Assembly: GCA_910578175.1 (NCBI GenBank)
Contig: CAJTPF010000003.1
Coordinates: forward strand, 1-64,000
Length of the DNA stretch: 64,000 bases
Origin: an uncultured Lachnospiraceae bacterium
GTDB lineage: Bacteria > Bacillota > Clostridia > Lachnospirales > Lachnospiraceae
Direction of reading: 5' to 3'
Numbering within the stretch: position 1 is the first letter of the stretch; every line of letters begins with the position of its first letter. Of this stretch, positions 53,040 through 62,396 are shown piece by piece. The notes below the pieces were generated by a model that was given only the letters and a program-made list of their open reading frames with translations, ran no database searches and had not been told where the DNA came from. A program made the position numbers and the translations under genes.

Positions 53040-53969
53040 CTAATCTTCAAATAAAGGCGTGGAAAAATACCGCTCCGCCGTATCCGGTAAAACCGTAACT
53101 ACCGTCTTCCCTTTTCCCAATACCTTCGCCAGCTTCAGCGCCGCGCATACATTGGTGCCGCTGGAAATACCGCACATCAGTCCTTCAAATCTTGCCAGAT
53201 CCTTTGCGGTCTGCAGCGCCTCTTCATCGCTGATCACGCAAATTTCATCATAGATCTGCTGATTCAGGATCCCCGGTATCAGTCCGTCCCCGATTCCCAT
53301 CTGCAGATGGGTGCCTATGGTTCCGCCTGCGAGAATCGCCGCATTTTCAGGCTCTACGGCCCATATTCTGATGTCCGGATTCTGGGCCTTTAATACCTCC
53401 CCGATACCGGTAATGGTTCCTCCGGTACCAATGCCGGAGCAAAAACCGTCGACAGGTCCTGCCACCTGTTCCAGTATCTCAAGAGCTGTATGATGTCTAT
53501 GTACTTTTGGATTATCCGGATTTTCAAACTGCTGGGGAACAAATATGTTCTTATCCTCTTCCGCCATCCTTAATGCAGTCTGCAGACATTCATCGATACA
53601 TTCTCCAATATTCCCTGCATCATGGATTAGTATAACTTCTGCCCCATAGTGTTTTACGAGTTTTCGCCTCTCTTCGCTAACTGAATCCGGCATTATGATT
53701 ATGGTTCTATAACCTTTAACTGCACCAATCAGGGCTAATCCGATTCCCTGATTTCCGCTGGTTGGCTCCACTATAATGGTATCTTTATGTATCAGTCCCT
53801 TTTTTTCTGCTTCTGTTATCATATTATAGGCCGTTCTTGTCTTAATGGAACCGCCTACATTCAATCCCTCAAATTTCACCAGTACCTGTGCATCCTCCCG
53901 GGAATTCATATGATTCAGCCGAATGATGGGGGTATGGCCGATTGCCTCTAAAACGTTATCATATATCAT
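53040..53969 (-). CDS. cysK: Cysteine synthase (O-acetylserine sulfhydrylase)
   Basis: A 309-residue PLP enzyme that makes cysteine from O-acetylserine and sulfide. The PLP Lys is in NVGGSIKTRTAYNM near residue 42. PTSGNQGIGLALIG is the substrate-binding loop, and GTGGTITGIG binds the cofactor phosphate. FCSGIGTGG and SSGTNVCAALKLA are standard. Length fits CysK. A TATAAT box on the minus strand near 54015-54025 is a likely promoter. Confidence 0.93.
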   Translation of the reverse strand: MIYDNVLEAIGHTPIIRLNHMNSREDAQVLVKFEGLNVGGSIKTRTAYNMITEAEKKGLIHKDTIIVEPTSGNQGIGLALIGAVKGYRTIIIMPDSVSEERRKLVKHYGAEVILIHDAGNIGECIDECLQTALRMAEEDKNIFVPQQFENPDNPKVHRHHTALEILEQVAGPVDGFCSGIGTGGTITGIGEVLKAQNPDIRIWAVEPENAAILAGGTIGTHLQMGIGDGLIPGILNQQIYDEICVISDEEALQTAKDLARFEGLMCGISSGTNVCAALKLAKVLGKGKTVVTVLPDTAERYFSTPLFED

Positions 53970-54084
53970 TATTTTTTCCTTTTCATGGTCCTATGACGGG
54001 TCAAATATACCTTTCTATTATACTATCACATAGTTGTATTTATTATAAATGATTATGAAAAACTTTTCAAGAATTAAAGAATAT

Positions 54085-55518
54085 TCACATCAACCCTTTG
54101 GCATATTTCCACGCCAGTATCCGTACCACCGCCCTGTCTATTACCGCCTGTTCGATCGTACCGTTATTTACCGCATTTTTTATCTCATTGAACGAAGCCT
54201 CGATATCACTGATTATCAGCATATCATTGCCTGCAAGAACTGCAGTTACCGTAGGCGGATATTCCCCGCTGTATAATTTTATGGCATCCATGGACAGGTC
54301 ATCGGTAACAATGATCCCTGTAAATCCCAGTTCATTGCGTAGGATGTTATGGACGGGTTTCGATATGGAGGCAGGTTTGGTACTGTCCATACAGTTTACT
54401 ATATTGTGGCTTATCAGGACCAGATGGACACCGGAATTGATTCCTGCCTGAAACGGTATAAAATCATTGTTTACAAATGTATTGTAATCACGGGTATCAA
54501 TGGCAATTCCTGTATGGGTATCAACATTATCTCCATATCCCGGAAAATGTTTTAATGTTGCAGATACGCCTCTGGACTGGCTTATATGGGTTACGTTCCT
54601 TACAAAATCTGCCGTGATCCCGGCATCCTGTCCCAGTGAGCGCGGATACATAAAATCAGATTCATTGACTGAAATATCACAGACCGGCGCAAAATTTGTA
54701 TCAATATACAATCCGGAAAGCATTTCGGCTTTTTTGATCTCTTTCGACTTTATCAGTTCCATACCGCCACTGTTAAAAATATCTCTTGGAGAAGGAAACG
54801 CTTCGTCCGAAAGCAGAGGATTAGAACTGACACGAACAACCCTTCCGCCTTCCTCATCGGTGGCAATGACCATTGGTATTTCCTGCGACGTCCTATAAGA
54901 TGAAATATTATTTTTAACTTCATCAGCGGTTTTTCCCTGAAAGTCTCTGCCGAAAAGAACATATCCGCCGAGATGATACTGTCTGGCAATTTCCACTGCA
55001 TTTCCTGACGGACATCTTGCAAAAAGCATCTGACCGATTTTTTCATCCGGCGTCATAGTCTGCATACGGGCAGTTGCTACTACATAATATCCCGAAAAAA
55101 TCCCATTATCCGACAGTACCGGAGGCGGCTGGATAGTTCCAATGCTGGTATCAGGCTCCGGCGGTTCAGTATTTGGAATGGTTACTGCTTCTGTTGTTTG
55201 AATTTCGGGAGGGTTTGTCTGGGAATTTTGTACTGTTGTACTTTCCGAATATGCGGTTCCCTCAGTTTCGCTTTTCTGTTCCCTGGTTTCCTCTGAGGAA
55301 CTTTCTTCGGAAGTTGTCTCCTGTGACATACTATCCTGCTCCGTGGTTTCCACAGTTGTGCTATGTTCGGTAATGACTTTCACCAGTGAACTTTCAGTGG
55401 TATTACCAGTTGATTCATCCGAATCATTTTTAGAAGTACAGAGCCATATGAACATAACAGTCAAAATAACAACAATAACAGGTATGAGCTGCTTTAACAG
55501 TAATTTTTTTGACTTCAT
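54085..55518 (-). CDS. GH3 beta-N-acetylhexosaminidase (NagZ-like), membrane-anchored
   Basis: A protein of about 477 residues. One N-terminal span (QLIPVIVVILTVMFIWLC) is followed by a Ser/Thr/Glu-rich linker of about 100 residues and a GH3 catalytic domain. KHFPGYGDNVDTHTGI holds the substrate-binding loop with the His/Asp pair typical of NagZ enzymes, and VTDDLSMDAI holds the nucleophile Asp. It should remove terminal GlcNAc from peptidoglycan fragments outside the membrane. The ATG at 55518 with AAAGGAGAG is preferred over 55554. Confidence 0.9.
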   Translation of the reverse strand: MKSKKLLLKQLIPVIVVILTVMFIWLCTSKNDSDESTGNTTESSLVKVITEHSTTVETTEQDSMSQETTSEESSSEETREQKSETEGTAYSESTTVQNSQTNPPEIQTTEAVTIPNTEPPEPDTSIGTIQPPPVLSDNGIFSGYYVVATARMQTMTPDEKIGQMLFARCPSGNAVEIARQYHLGGYVLFGRDFQGKTADEVKNNISSYRTSQEIPMVIATDEEGGRVVRVSSNPLLSDEAFPSPRDIFNSGGMELIKSKEIKKAEMLSGLYIDTNFAPVCDISVNESDFMYPRSLGQDAGITADFVRNVTHISQSRGVSATLKHFPGYGDNVDTHTGIAIDTRDYNTFVNNDFIPFQAGINSGVHLVLISHNIVNCMDSTKPASISKPVHNILRNELGFTGIIVTDDLSMDAIKLYSGEYPPTVTAVLAGNDMLIISDIEASFNEIKNAVNNGTIEQAVIDRAVVRILAWKYAKGLM

Positions 55519-55686
55519 ATGAATCTCTCCTTTAATTTTATCTATTAGTTTCATTATGTGGACATTTGTCCTTTACTATGTATTTTATTTTTTAATAGCG
55601 TATCATGCAGTAAACTCTTTGTCAAATTCTTTTATATCGCATTTCTGCGCTTCATTATTCCTGTTTACGCAACTGCGAGAACAAAA

Positions 55687-55730
55687 ACAGAGAAGCGTTT
55701 TACGCATTATGCATAAAACACTTCTCTGTT
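55687..55730 (-). terminator. Terminator after the CotH-family gene
   Basis: ACAGAGAAG-C-GTTTTA (55687-55702) pairs with TAAAAC-A-CTTCTCTGT (55714-55729), and on the minus strand TTTTTGTTC follows. It ends the CotH-family transcript. Confidence 0.85.
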
Positions 55731-55765
55731 CAAATATATGCAAAATATCTGCTACATATCGCCCT

Positions 55766-57817
55766 CTACTTGACGATCACGCTCTTCTTCTCACTAAATG
55801 CACCGAAATATGTACTTGTTCCTGCATATTTAAATGCCCGGACCTTAACATAATACCGCTGACCGGATTTCAGACCGCTGATATTTTTTACCATATTGGT
55901 TTTACTGTTTACCATAACTTTCTTTGAACTGCTGAAATCACTCTTTGTGGTATAAGATATCTGGAAACCGGAACCGGTATAATCTGCCGAATGGGTCACT
56001 GTAATTCTGCCCTTTGCGGTAGAAGTCAGGGATTTGATTACCTGCTGTCTCGGTTTTACAACAATAGTGATCGTTTTGGAACCCGCATTATATTTTGAGG
56101 TTGCAGCCGCCTTAACGGTTATCTTTGTGGTACCCACTCCTTTAACCGTCACGGTACCTGTAGAAGATACAACCGCCACATTGGTATTGGAACTCTTGTA
56201 GGTCAGTTTTCCGTTTCCGCTTGTCTTTGCATATAATTTAATCGGATTGCAGCCATAAGAGCGTGAATATGTATTGGATTGTGATGATACCGTCTGGTTC
56301 ATTTTAGTTGATGTCAGTTCCTCCGGATATTTTGCAAGTATTCTTTTCGTAAAATCCGAAAAAGAGATATTGTAATCCCAGCTTCCCAAATCCGCCGTCT
56401 CCGTAATACTGAAAAAGAACCTGTTTTCATCTGCATTTTTTAAATCTTTCGACGGTTTCACATCACTGGAATAATTTTTTTTGGCAATATTATATATTTT
56501 TTCAAAATTGCTCTGGGTCAGCCATTTGCTCTTGCCCACTGCCAGAAGCTCGGAAGAAAACTCATTGACATAATATGCATTTCTCAATACAGAATACTTA
56601 TAAACCGGATTCTTCTGTTCCTCACCTTTTAACTGTGCCCATCCGGAAAACGGAGATACTCCCGTCATGGCATTTCCCGTCGGATTGGAACCGCAGGTAA
56701 CGCCCATACATCTGTCCAGATCGTAAGGTATAAATATAGCTTTTCCGGTACTTTTCATAAAGTAAACATAATAATTATTATAGTTGTTTCTCATATCATC
56801 CGGATTACCGGTAAAATAAGATACGGCGGCAAATTTCAGAAAACTGTTCACATCAATGACAGATTCATATTTTGCCTTTGTAACGTTGGTGCCATTTAAT
56901 ACATTGAGCAGATTCTTTAACTGTGTATGGGTAGAAGTCTTTTTATTTGTCTTCAGATCATAATTATAGAATTTACATGCATCCTCATCTTCAATACCGA
57001 TGGAAACGCCTTTTGTAAAATCAGCGGGACTCATGGTCCAGCCGCATTTATACAGGTCGCCTCCCTGGTCCTCTGCCGCCACATACTTGTTGATGAACAC
57101 CTTATCTACAGGTTCATATATCATATAAACGCCCAAATGTACATTGGATAGATCTGCGGAACACAAATTGGTATGAGGTGCAATCACACCGTTTGCACGA
57201 AACATCTCATATGCATAATACTCACGGACATATGTATTGTCATAATTCCGGTTCCACTTCATATCCAGTTTTTCCAGCGTGGCAAAAGTCCTGTCTTTTC
57301 TTGCTTTTCTCGCTGCTTCTTTTCCGGTCCAATTAATGGCTGAGCTTCCATACTCGCTTCCGTCAAACGTTTCCTGAAAATTTAATTTAAAATGTACCAG
57401 GTTATATATTCCCTCCGAACCGTTATAGAAATCGGTCCGGGACATATTACCTTTCATCCGGATACCAACCTGCTCGATGCGATAAGCATATTTCGTTGTT
57501 GCCGTAGTGATCGTAACAGTCATATTTGCCAGTCTGTAAATCGGTGATTTAGAACCCATGGCATCATATTTCTGATAATCCTGCTGCAATTTCTGAAGCT
57601 CACTGTTTGACATATCAATTTTTATCTCTATCTTATTATTGATATCAAACAACTGTTTATAAATCTGATCCTGTGTGTACGGAAGCTTATCATTATCAAT
57701 ATTATAAGTCTTCACGGCCGCACCGTACGACTCACTGCCTGCCCCGTAAAGGACTGCCGCCGCAATGATTGTCACCAGCACGATAGCGCTGAATATCTTT
57801 GCAATTCTTTTCTTCAT
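55766..57817 (-). CDS. CotH-family surface protein with Ig-like and FN3 domains
   Basis: A protein of about 683 residues. A signal peptide (KIFSAIVLVTIIAAAVLYGA) leads to a CotH domain at about residues 45-450, with GVRMKGN-type RIEQVGIRMKGN and the catalytic-like FIPYDLDRCMGVTCG; characterised CotH proteins are atypical extracellular protein kinases. A BIG2 Ig-like domain (VAVVSSTGTVTVKGVGTTKI) and a C-terminal FN3 domain (YYVKVRAFKYAGTSTYFG) follow. The ATG at 57817 with AAAGGAAAG is preferred over the GTG at 57826. It is likely displayed on the cell surface. Confidence 0.85.
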   Translation of the reverse strand: MKKRIAKIFSAIVLVTIIAAAVLYGAGSESYGAAVKTYNIDNDKLPYTQDQIYKQLFDINNKIEIKIDMSNSELQKLQQDYQKYDAMGSKSPIYRLANMTVTITTATTKYAYRIEQVGIRMKGNMSRTDFYNGSEGIYNLVHFKLNFQETFDGSEYGSSAINWTGKEAARKARKDRTFATLEKLDMKWNRNYDNTYVREYYAYEMFRANGVIAPHTNLCSADLSNVHLGVYMIYEPVDKVFINKYVAAEDQGGDLYKCGWTMSPADFTKGVSIGIEDEDACKFYNYDLKTNKKTSTHTQLKNLLNVLNGTNVTKAKYESVIDVNSFLKFAAVSYFTGNPDDMRNNYNNYYVYFMKSTGKAIFIPYDLDRCMGVTCGSNPTGNAMTGVSPFSGWAQLKGEEQKNPVYKYSVLRNAYYVNEFSSELLAVGKSKWLTQSNFEKIYNIAKKNYSSDVKPSKDLKNADENRFFFSITETADLGSWDYNISFSDFTKRILAKYPEELTSTKMNQTVSSQSNTYSRSYGCNPIKLYAKTSGNGKLTYKSSNTNVAVVSSTGTVTVKGVGTTKITVKAAATSKYNAGSKTITIVVKPRQQVIKSLTSTAKGRITVTHSADYTGSGFQISYTTKSDFSSSKKVMVNSKTNMVKNISGLKSGQRYYVKVRAFKYAGTSTYFGAFSEKKSVIVK

Positions 57818-57920
57818 AATCTGCACTTTCCTTTCTTTTCATAATTTCTCACAATCATACAGTCCCGCCGTTTACACGGCACATAACCCCAATCCCGAAC
57901 ACACATAATTGATTTATAAG

Positions 57921-60017
57921 TTATCGTTGTTCCGCTACGGCTACAATTACGGTTCTCGGACCCATTGTTACTATATTATTATCCGCAAATACCGCCTTGT
58001 CATATATAAAGGATTCATCCTTCATAGTATTGACCACTAATCGCCATTTACGGTTACTCTCTAAATCCGGGAGTTCCAGCTTCATGTCTTCCCAATATGC
58101 ATTGATCCCCATATAAACAATGTCATCCTTACCGGCCGATTCACCCTTATCATACTTTCCTGCAAACATAACGCCAATGACCTTCGTATCCGCATTATAC
58201 TGATTCTGCCACGCCTTTACTCCATGAGTGGAGATACATGGAAATCCCATGGAACACGGTTCACCGTCCCTGCGGATTACGTTATGCTGCTTGCGGAACG
58301 CAATGATTTCTTTGAAATATGTAAATATATCCTGATTCTTTTTTAATAAATTCCAGTCCAGCCAGGAAACCTGATTATCCTGACAATATGCATTGTTGTT
58401 CCCAAATGCGGTATTGCAGAACTCGTCTCCGGCAAAAAACATAGGAATTCCGCGGCTGCACATCAGAACGGTTATAGCGTTCCTGATCATTCTCTTCCGG
58501 AGTTTTATGATCTCTTTGTCGTTTGTATCTCCCTCCGCTCCGCAGTTCCAGCTGAAATTATGGTTTTCCCCGTCCCGGTTGTCCCATCCGTTGGCTTCAT
58601 TATGTTTTCCGTTATAAGAGTATAGATCATATAAAGTAAATCCGTCGTGACAGTTTATAAAATTAACGGAAGCATTGTTTCCGCGGATAGCCGGATCATA
58701 TAAATCCCTGGAACCCGTGATCCTGCAGGAAGCCGCATAAGCCAGACCGCCATCTCCCTTAAGAAATGCCCGGATATCATCCCTGTACTTTCCGTTCCAT
58801 TCCGACCAGCGCCTCCAGGAAGGAAAACTTCCTACCTGATATAATCCTCCTGCATCCCATGCCTCTGCCACCAGCTTGGTATTACCGAGGATCGGGTCGA
58901 ATGCCAGAGTCTGTATCAGCGGTGGCTTGCTCATCGGAGAACCGTCTTCGTTTCTTCCCAGTATGGTGGCAAGGTCAAACCGGAATCCGTTTACCCGGTA
59001 TGCTGTCACCCAGTAACGCAGACATTCCAGGATCAGCTGCTGTACCACCGGATGATTACAGTTCAGCGTATTTCCGCATCCGCTGAAATTATAATATTTT
59101 CCGTCCGGTGTCAGCATATAATAAATGTTATTATCAAATCCTTTAAACGATATGTAAGGTCCCAGTTCGTTTCCTTCTGCCGTATGGTTAAAAACCACAT
59201 CCAGAAAAACTTCTATATTATTCTCATTTAGCAGTTTGATCAGATTTTTCAGTTCGTTTCCTTCCCGGTTGTACTCCGCACCTGCTGAATAACTGGTATT
59301 TGGTGCAAAAAAACTTACCGGATTATATCCCCAGTAATCCAACAGTATATTTCCATTTACTTCCCGCCGGTCTCTGGTTTCATCAAATTCAAATATCGGC
59401 ATCAGTTCCACCGCATTGATACCCAGTTCTTTTAAATACGGAATTTTTTCTTTTAACCCGTCAAAAGTTCCAGGAAAACTTACCCCGGAAGAAGAGTCTT
59501 TTGTAAATCCCCGGACATGCAGTTCATAAATGATCAAATCTTCCATCGGAAGGTTCGGCTGTTTAAAATCTCCCCAGTCAAAGTCGTCTTTAACCACTCT
59601 GGCTTTATACTTATAATTTGTCATTTTCCCCCAAACACTCTGACCTGTAACCGCTCTGGCATATGGGTCCAGCAGACATTTTGATCTGTTAAACACCAGT
59701 CCCCTGGAAGGCTCATACGGTCCGTCCAGCCGATAGGCATACTCAAACTCTTCGATATTAAGCTTAAATACGATCATGGAATATACGTCTCCGATCTTAT
59801 AATGCTCCGGAAACGGAATGATGGCATAAGGTTCCTCTTCCCTTCTGTGAAATAATAGTAATTCACAAGAAGTGGCATTCCGGGAATGTATTGTAAAATT
59901 TACGCCACCGGGAATAGCTGTTGCTCCGTTAATTTCGTAAAATCCTGATCTCACTTCAAATCCATTGATGGTTTCAAAAGGTATCAAGTGAATTTTCTTC
60001 ATATCAATATTCTGCAT
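57921..60017 (-). CDS. glgX: Glycogen debranching enzyme GlgX (GH13_11)
   Basis: A 698-residue isoamylase-type enzyme that hydrolyses alpha-1,6 branches. The N-terminal CBM48 (about residues 10-110: VNFTIHSRNATSCELLLFHR) is followed by the GH13 barrel: IEVFLDVVFNHTAEGNE, NGFRFDLATILGR (nucleophile Asp), LVAEAWDAGG (acid/base Glu) and NFINCHDGFTLYD (stabilising Asp). No signal peptide, so it acts on cytoplasmic glycogen or imported maltodextrins. It is a second debranching route beside the GH133-type enzyme. Confidence 0.94.
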   Translation of the reverse strand: MQNIDMKKIHLIPFETINGFEVRSGFYEINGATAIPGGVNFTIHSRNATSCELLLFHRREEEPYAIIPFPEHYKIGDVYSMIVFKLNIEEFEYAYRLDGPYEPSRGLVFNRSKCLLDPYARAVTGQSVWGKMTNYKYKARVVKDDFDWGDFKQPNLPMEDLIIYELHVRGFTKDSSSGVSFPGTFDGLKEKIPYLKELGINAVELMPIFEFDETRDRREVNGNILLDYWGYNPVSFFAPNTSYSAGAEYNREGNELKNLIKLLNENNIEVFLDVVFNHTAEGNELGPYISFKGFDNNIYYMLTPDGKYYNFSGCGNTLNCNHPVVQQLILECLRYWVTAYRVNGFRFDLATILGRNEDGSPMSKPPLIQTLAFDPILGNTKLVAEAWDAGGLYQVGSFPSWRRWSEWNGKYRDDIRAFLKGDGGLAYAASCRITGSRDLYDPAIRGNNASVNFINCHDGFTLYDLYSYNGKHNEANGWDNRDGENHNFSWNCGAEGDTNDKEIIKLRKRMIRNAITVLMCSRGIPMFFAGDEFCNTAFGNNNAYCQDNQVSWLDWNLLKKNQDIFTYFKEIIAFRKQHNVIRRDGEPCSMGFPCISTHGVKAWQNQYNADTKVIGVMFAGKYDKGESAGKDDIVYMGINAYWEDMKLELPDLESNRKWRLVVNTMKDESFIYDKAVFADNNIVTMGPRTVIVAVAEQR

Positions 60018-60075
60018 CTTTTTTCCCTCACTCAGTTTTCTAGTCTTATATTTTTAATAAAACGGCTGCGCCGAT

Positions 60076-60597
60076 TTAATATTTTCTGATTTTAATATTC
60101 CGGCTTTTAAAGAGTTCCAGAAGCCGCTCCAGTTCCCCTTCCGCTTCAAATGCGGTCTTGTCCGCAATGATCACCTGTTTATTAAATACAATGACCAATA
60201 TATCTTCCATATCATGAACAATGGATATGTCCCCATAACTGACCGTTAATTCCGTTTTCGAAGTTTCCTGTTCGATCCTGTCATCATAAAAACGGTATTC
60301 CATATCCACATAGTAATGGGATTGATGCAAACCGGCAAATTTCAAAAAACTCTGTTTCGTTCCGAGCCTGTATCCGGCCCCATTCCAAAACAGGATCACA
60401 GCGCCAAAAAGAAAGAAAGGAATACAGACGGTCCAGTTAAGATCGATTGCAAATACGTAAGAAAAAAAGAGGAGTATTATAGCATATGCTGTGGAAAATG
60501 CCCGCAACAGAAAATGCGACGCCTTATAATTCCCAATAATCCCTTTTTTATACATATCATAGGTTAGTCTGGTCTTGTTGATATATAATGGTCCCAT
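60076..60597 (-). CDS. YcxB-like membrane protein
   Basis: A protein of about 173 residues. Two hydrophobic spans (FSTAYAIILLFFSYVFAI, WTVCIPFFLFGAVILFW) are followed by a cytoplasmic YcxB-like C-terminal domain (YRFYDDRIEQETSKTELTVS, YGDISIVHDMEDILVIVFNK). The ATG at 60597 overlaps the fliS stop as TGATG, so it is coupled to fliS. The function is unknown; a flagellar link is suggested only by position. Confidence 0.7.
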   Translation of the reverse strand: MGPLYINKTRLTYDMYKKGIIGNYKASHFLLRAFSTAYAIILLFFSYVFAIDLNWTVCIPFFLFGAVILFWNGAGYRLGTKQSFLKFAGLHQSHYYVDMEYRFYDDRIEQETSKTELTVSYGDISIVHDMEDILVIVFNKQVIIADKTAFEAEGELERLLELFKSRNIKIRKY

Positions 60598-61058
60598 CAA
60601 TATGTCCTTCCTGTAACGTTTACATTATTTCTGGCATCCCTGCCATAGGTCAGTCCTTCATAAACCTCCTGGGTATTTCTCATAACCTTTCCAGAATCAT
60701 CGGTTTTACTGACTTCTTCAAAGGCGGCATGCAATTTGTTCATCATGTCCCTGACTGAAGCCAGATTAACGTCCTGCCGTTTCACTTCCGACCGGATCAG
60801 GCAATCATTGGCATACATATATAAATTCATCAGTTCAAAGGATATTTTGTAATGAAAATCCAACGAAGAAGACAACTGGCTTAAAAACTGCCTGGATTTT
60901 TTTATATTAAATGAAAAGGATTCCATGTCTCCATTATTTAATGCTTCTAATGCCGACTCAATATAATTATCTATAATCTCATATAACACCACTACCAGTC
61001 CGGTCCGGTTTGTCTGAGTTACACGCATTGCAAATTCATTAATCTGTTCTTTTGTCAC
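60597..61058 (-). CDS. fliS: Flagellar export chaperone FliS
   Basis: A protein of about 153 residues, rich in helix. QTNRTGLVVVLYEIIDNYIE and ALNNGDMESFSFNIKKSRQF, then LSQLSSSLDFHYKISFELMN and YMYANDCLIRSEV, match the four-helix FliS fold that binds the C-terminus of flagellin before export. The GTG at 61058 has AAAGGA nine bases upstream; an ATG at 61076 is the alternative. It follows the flagellin gene, its usual client. Confidence 0.88.
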   Translation of the reverse strand: MTKEQINEFAMRVTQTNRTGLVVVLYEIIDNYIESALEALNNGDMESFSFNIKKSRQFLSQLSSSLDFHYKISFELMNLYMYANDCLIRSEVKRQDVNLASVRDMMNKLHAAFEEVSKTDDSGKVMRNTQEVYEGLTYGRDARNNVNVTGRTY

Positions 61059-61106
61059 GCCTAAACATCCTTTCATCCTAAAATTAGATAATATACTGAT
61101 ATTATA

Positions 61107-61136
61107 ATAGAGATTGCGAATATTCGCAATCTCTAT
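61107..61136 (-). terminator. 30-bp perfect palindrome between flagellin and fliS
   Basis: ATAGAGATTGCGAAT and its exact complement form a 30-bp palindrome without spacer. It lies 18 bases after the flagellin stop. No T-run follows on the minus strand, so it may be a partial terminator or a 3' stabilising hairpin that makes flagellin more abundant than FliS. Confidence 0.6.
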
Positions 61137-61153
61137 CCTGATAATCTTTTCTA

Positions 61154-62269
61154 TTATTGTAATACCTGTAAAATTTTCTCCGGCATCTGGTTTGCCTGGG
61201 CCAGCATGGAAATTCCGGCCTGCTGCATTACATTCAACTGTGTATAATTTGTCATCTCTTCTGCCATATCCACATCGCGAATCCTTGCAAATGCCGCCGT
61301 CATATTCTCCTCGCTGATATCTAAGCTGGTAACGGAATATTCCAGACGGTTTTCATATGCGCCAAGCTGCGACCTGACTTTTGAAACCTTGGATATCGCT
61401 TCGGCAATTACACCGATGGACTTTCCTGAGGCATTGGAATCGGAAAAATCCAGCATATCCAGATTCAGGGTCTCCGATGACATCTCCGGAATACAGATAT
61501 CCATAAGCTGGCCTTCATTAGCGCCTATCTGGATCGGCATGGTACCGATATCCCATACTTCAAAGGTAATGTCTCCGGTAACCCCCGCTTCCGGGTCAAT
61601 GGTAAAATCCATTTCAAATCCGTCGGAATCCGTGATCTTCACTTTGTTTCCTTCCTGTGTAAGCAATGCCGTATCGCTGAATCCCACTCTGCTTCCGCCT
61701 GTCATAGTGAAAGAGGCAGTACCGTCAGCCCCTACCGTTAATCCGTAATTACCAGCTTCTACATTATTTGTCATATAGGATACCCGGATTCCATTCATCA
61801 AATGCTTTTCACCGGTTGCATCGGTACTGGTGGCATAAGACCTTCTCTGCATATCTCCGTTTAACAGTGTGGTACTGTTAAAATCCGTATCCGTGGAAAT
61901 TCTGTCGATTTCCATTTTCAATGACTCGATTTCTTTTGCCATATTATCTCTGTCTTCCTGGGTATAGGATTCATTGGCTCCCTGTACCGCCAGTTCGTTC
62001 ATTCTCTGCAGCATGGCCTCTACTTCGCTTAACGCTCCTTCCGCCGTCTGGGTTACGGAAATTCCGTCTGCAGCATTCCTGCTGGCCTGCTCCAGTCCCT
62101 TTATCTGGGTTTTCATCTTCTCCGAAATGGCCATTCCTGCTGCATCATCCTTGGAACGGTTAATTTTATATCCGGAAGATAATTTTTCTAACGATCCTCT
62201 TAATTTTTTTTCCGATGCGGACAAATAACTTGCCGAAATCACCGCTGACATATTGGTTCCTAATATCAT
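61154..62269 (-). CDS. hag: Flagellin
   Basis: A 371-residue flagellin. The N-terminal D0/D1 part (MILGTNMSAVISASYLSASE, LSSGYKINRSKDDAAGMAIS) and the C-terminal part (AFARIRDVDMAEEMTNYTQL, QQAGISMLAQANQMPEKIL) are conserved; the middle is variable and surface-exposed. It is exported unfolded and built into the filament. The ATG at 62269 with AAAGGATGG upstream is preferred over 62332. A sigma-28 type promoter stands about 100 bases upstream. Confidence 0.95.
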   Translation of the reverse strand: MILGTNMSAVISASYLSASEKKLRGSLEKLSSGYKINRSKDDAAGMAISEKMKTQIKGLEQASRNAADGISVTQTAEGALSEVEAMLQRMNELAVQGANESYTQEDRDNMAKEIESLKMEIDRISTDTDFNSTTLLNGDMQRRSYATSTDATGEKHLMNGIRVSYMTNNVEAGNYGLTVGADGTASFTMTGGSRVGFSDTALLTQEGNKVKITDSDGFEMDFTIDPEAGVTGDITFEVWDIGTMPIQIGANEGQLMDICIPEMSSETLNLDMLDFSDSNASGKSIGVIAEAISKVSKVRSQLGAYENRLEYSVTSLDISEENMTAAFARIRDVDMAEEMTNYTQLNVMQQAGISMLAQANQMPEKILQVLQ

Positions 62270-62368
62270 GTGCCAACCATCCTTTCCTGTGTATATCGGG
62301 TTTTCTTTTTTATTTTCTGCCCTCCGTGGCACTATTCTCTTATATCAAATCCATTGAAACTACTATTG

Positions 62369-62396
62369 TTATCGGATACTTCTCCGAAATTCCTTA
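62369..62396 (-). promoter_or_regulatory. Sigma-28 (SigD) type promoter for flagellin
   Basis: On the minus strand TAAG (62396-62393), a 16-base gap and TCCGATAA (62376-62369) match the motility sigma factor pattern (TAAA, 14-16 bases, GCCGATAA). The -35 part overlaps the last codon of the upstream DUF6240-like gene. Confidence 0.7.

Noticed and set aside
61107..61136. End of a mobile element
   Set aside because: The palindrome is single, with no transposase or target duplication nearby, and its place after the flagellin stop fits an mRNA 3' hairpin.
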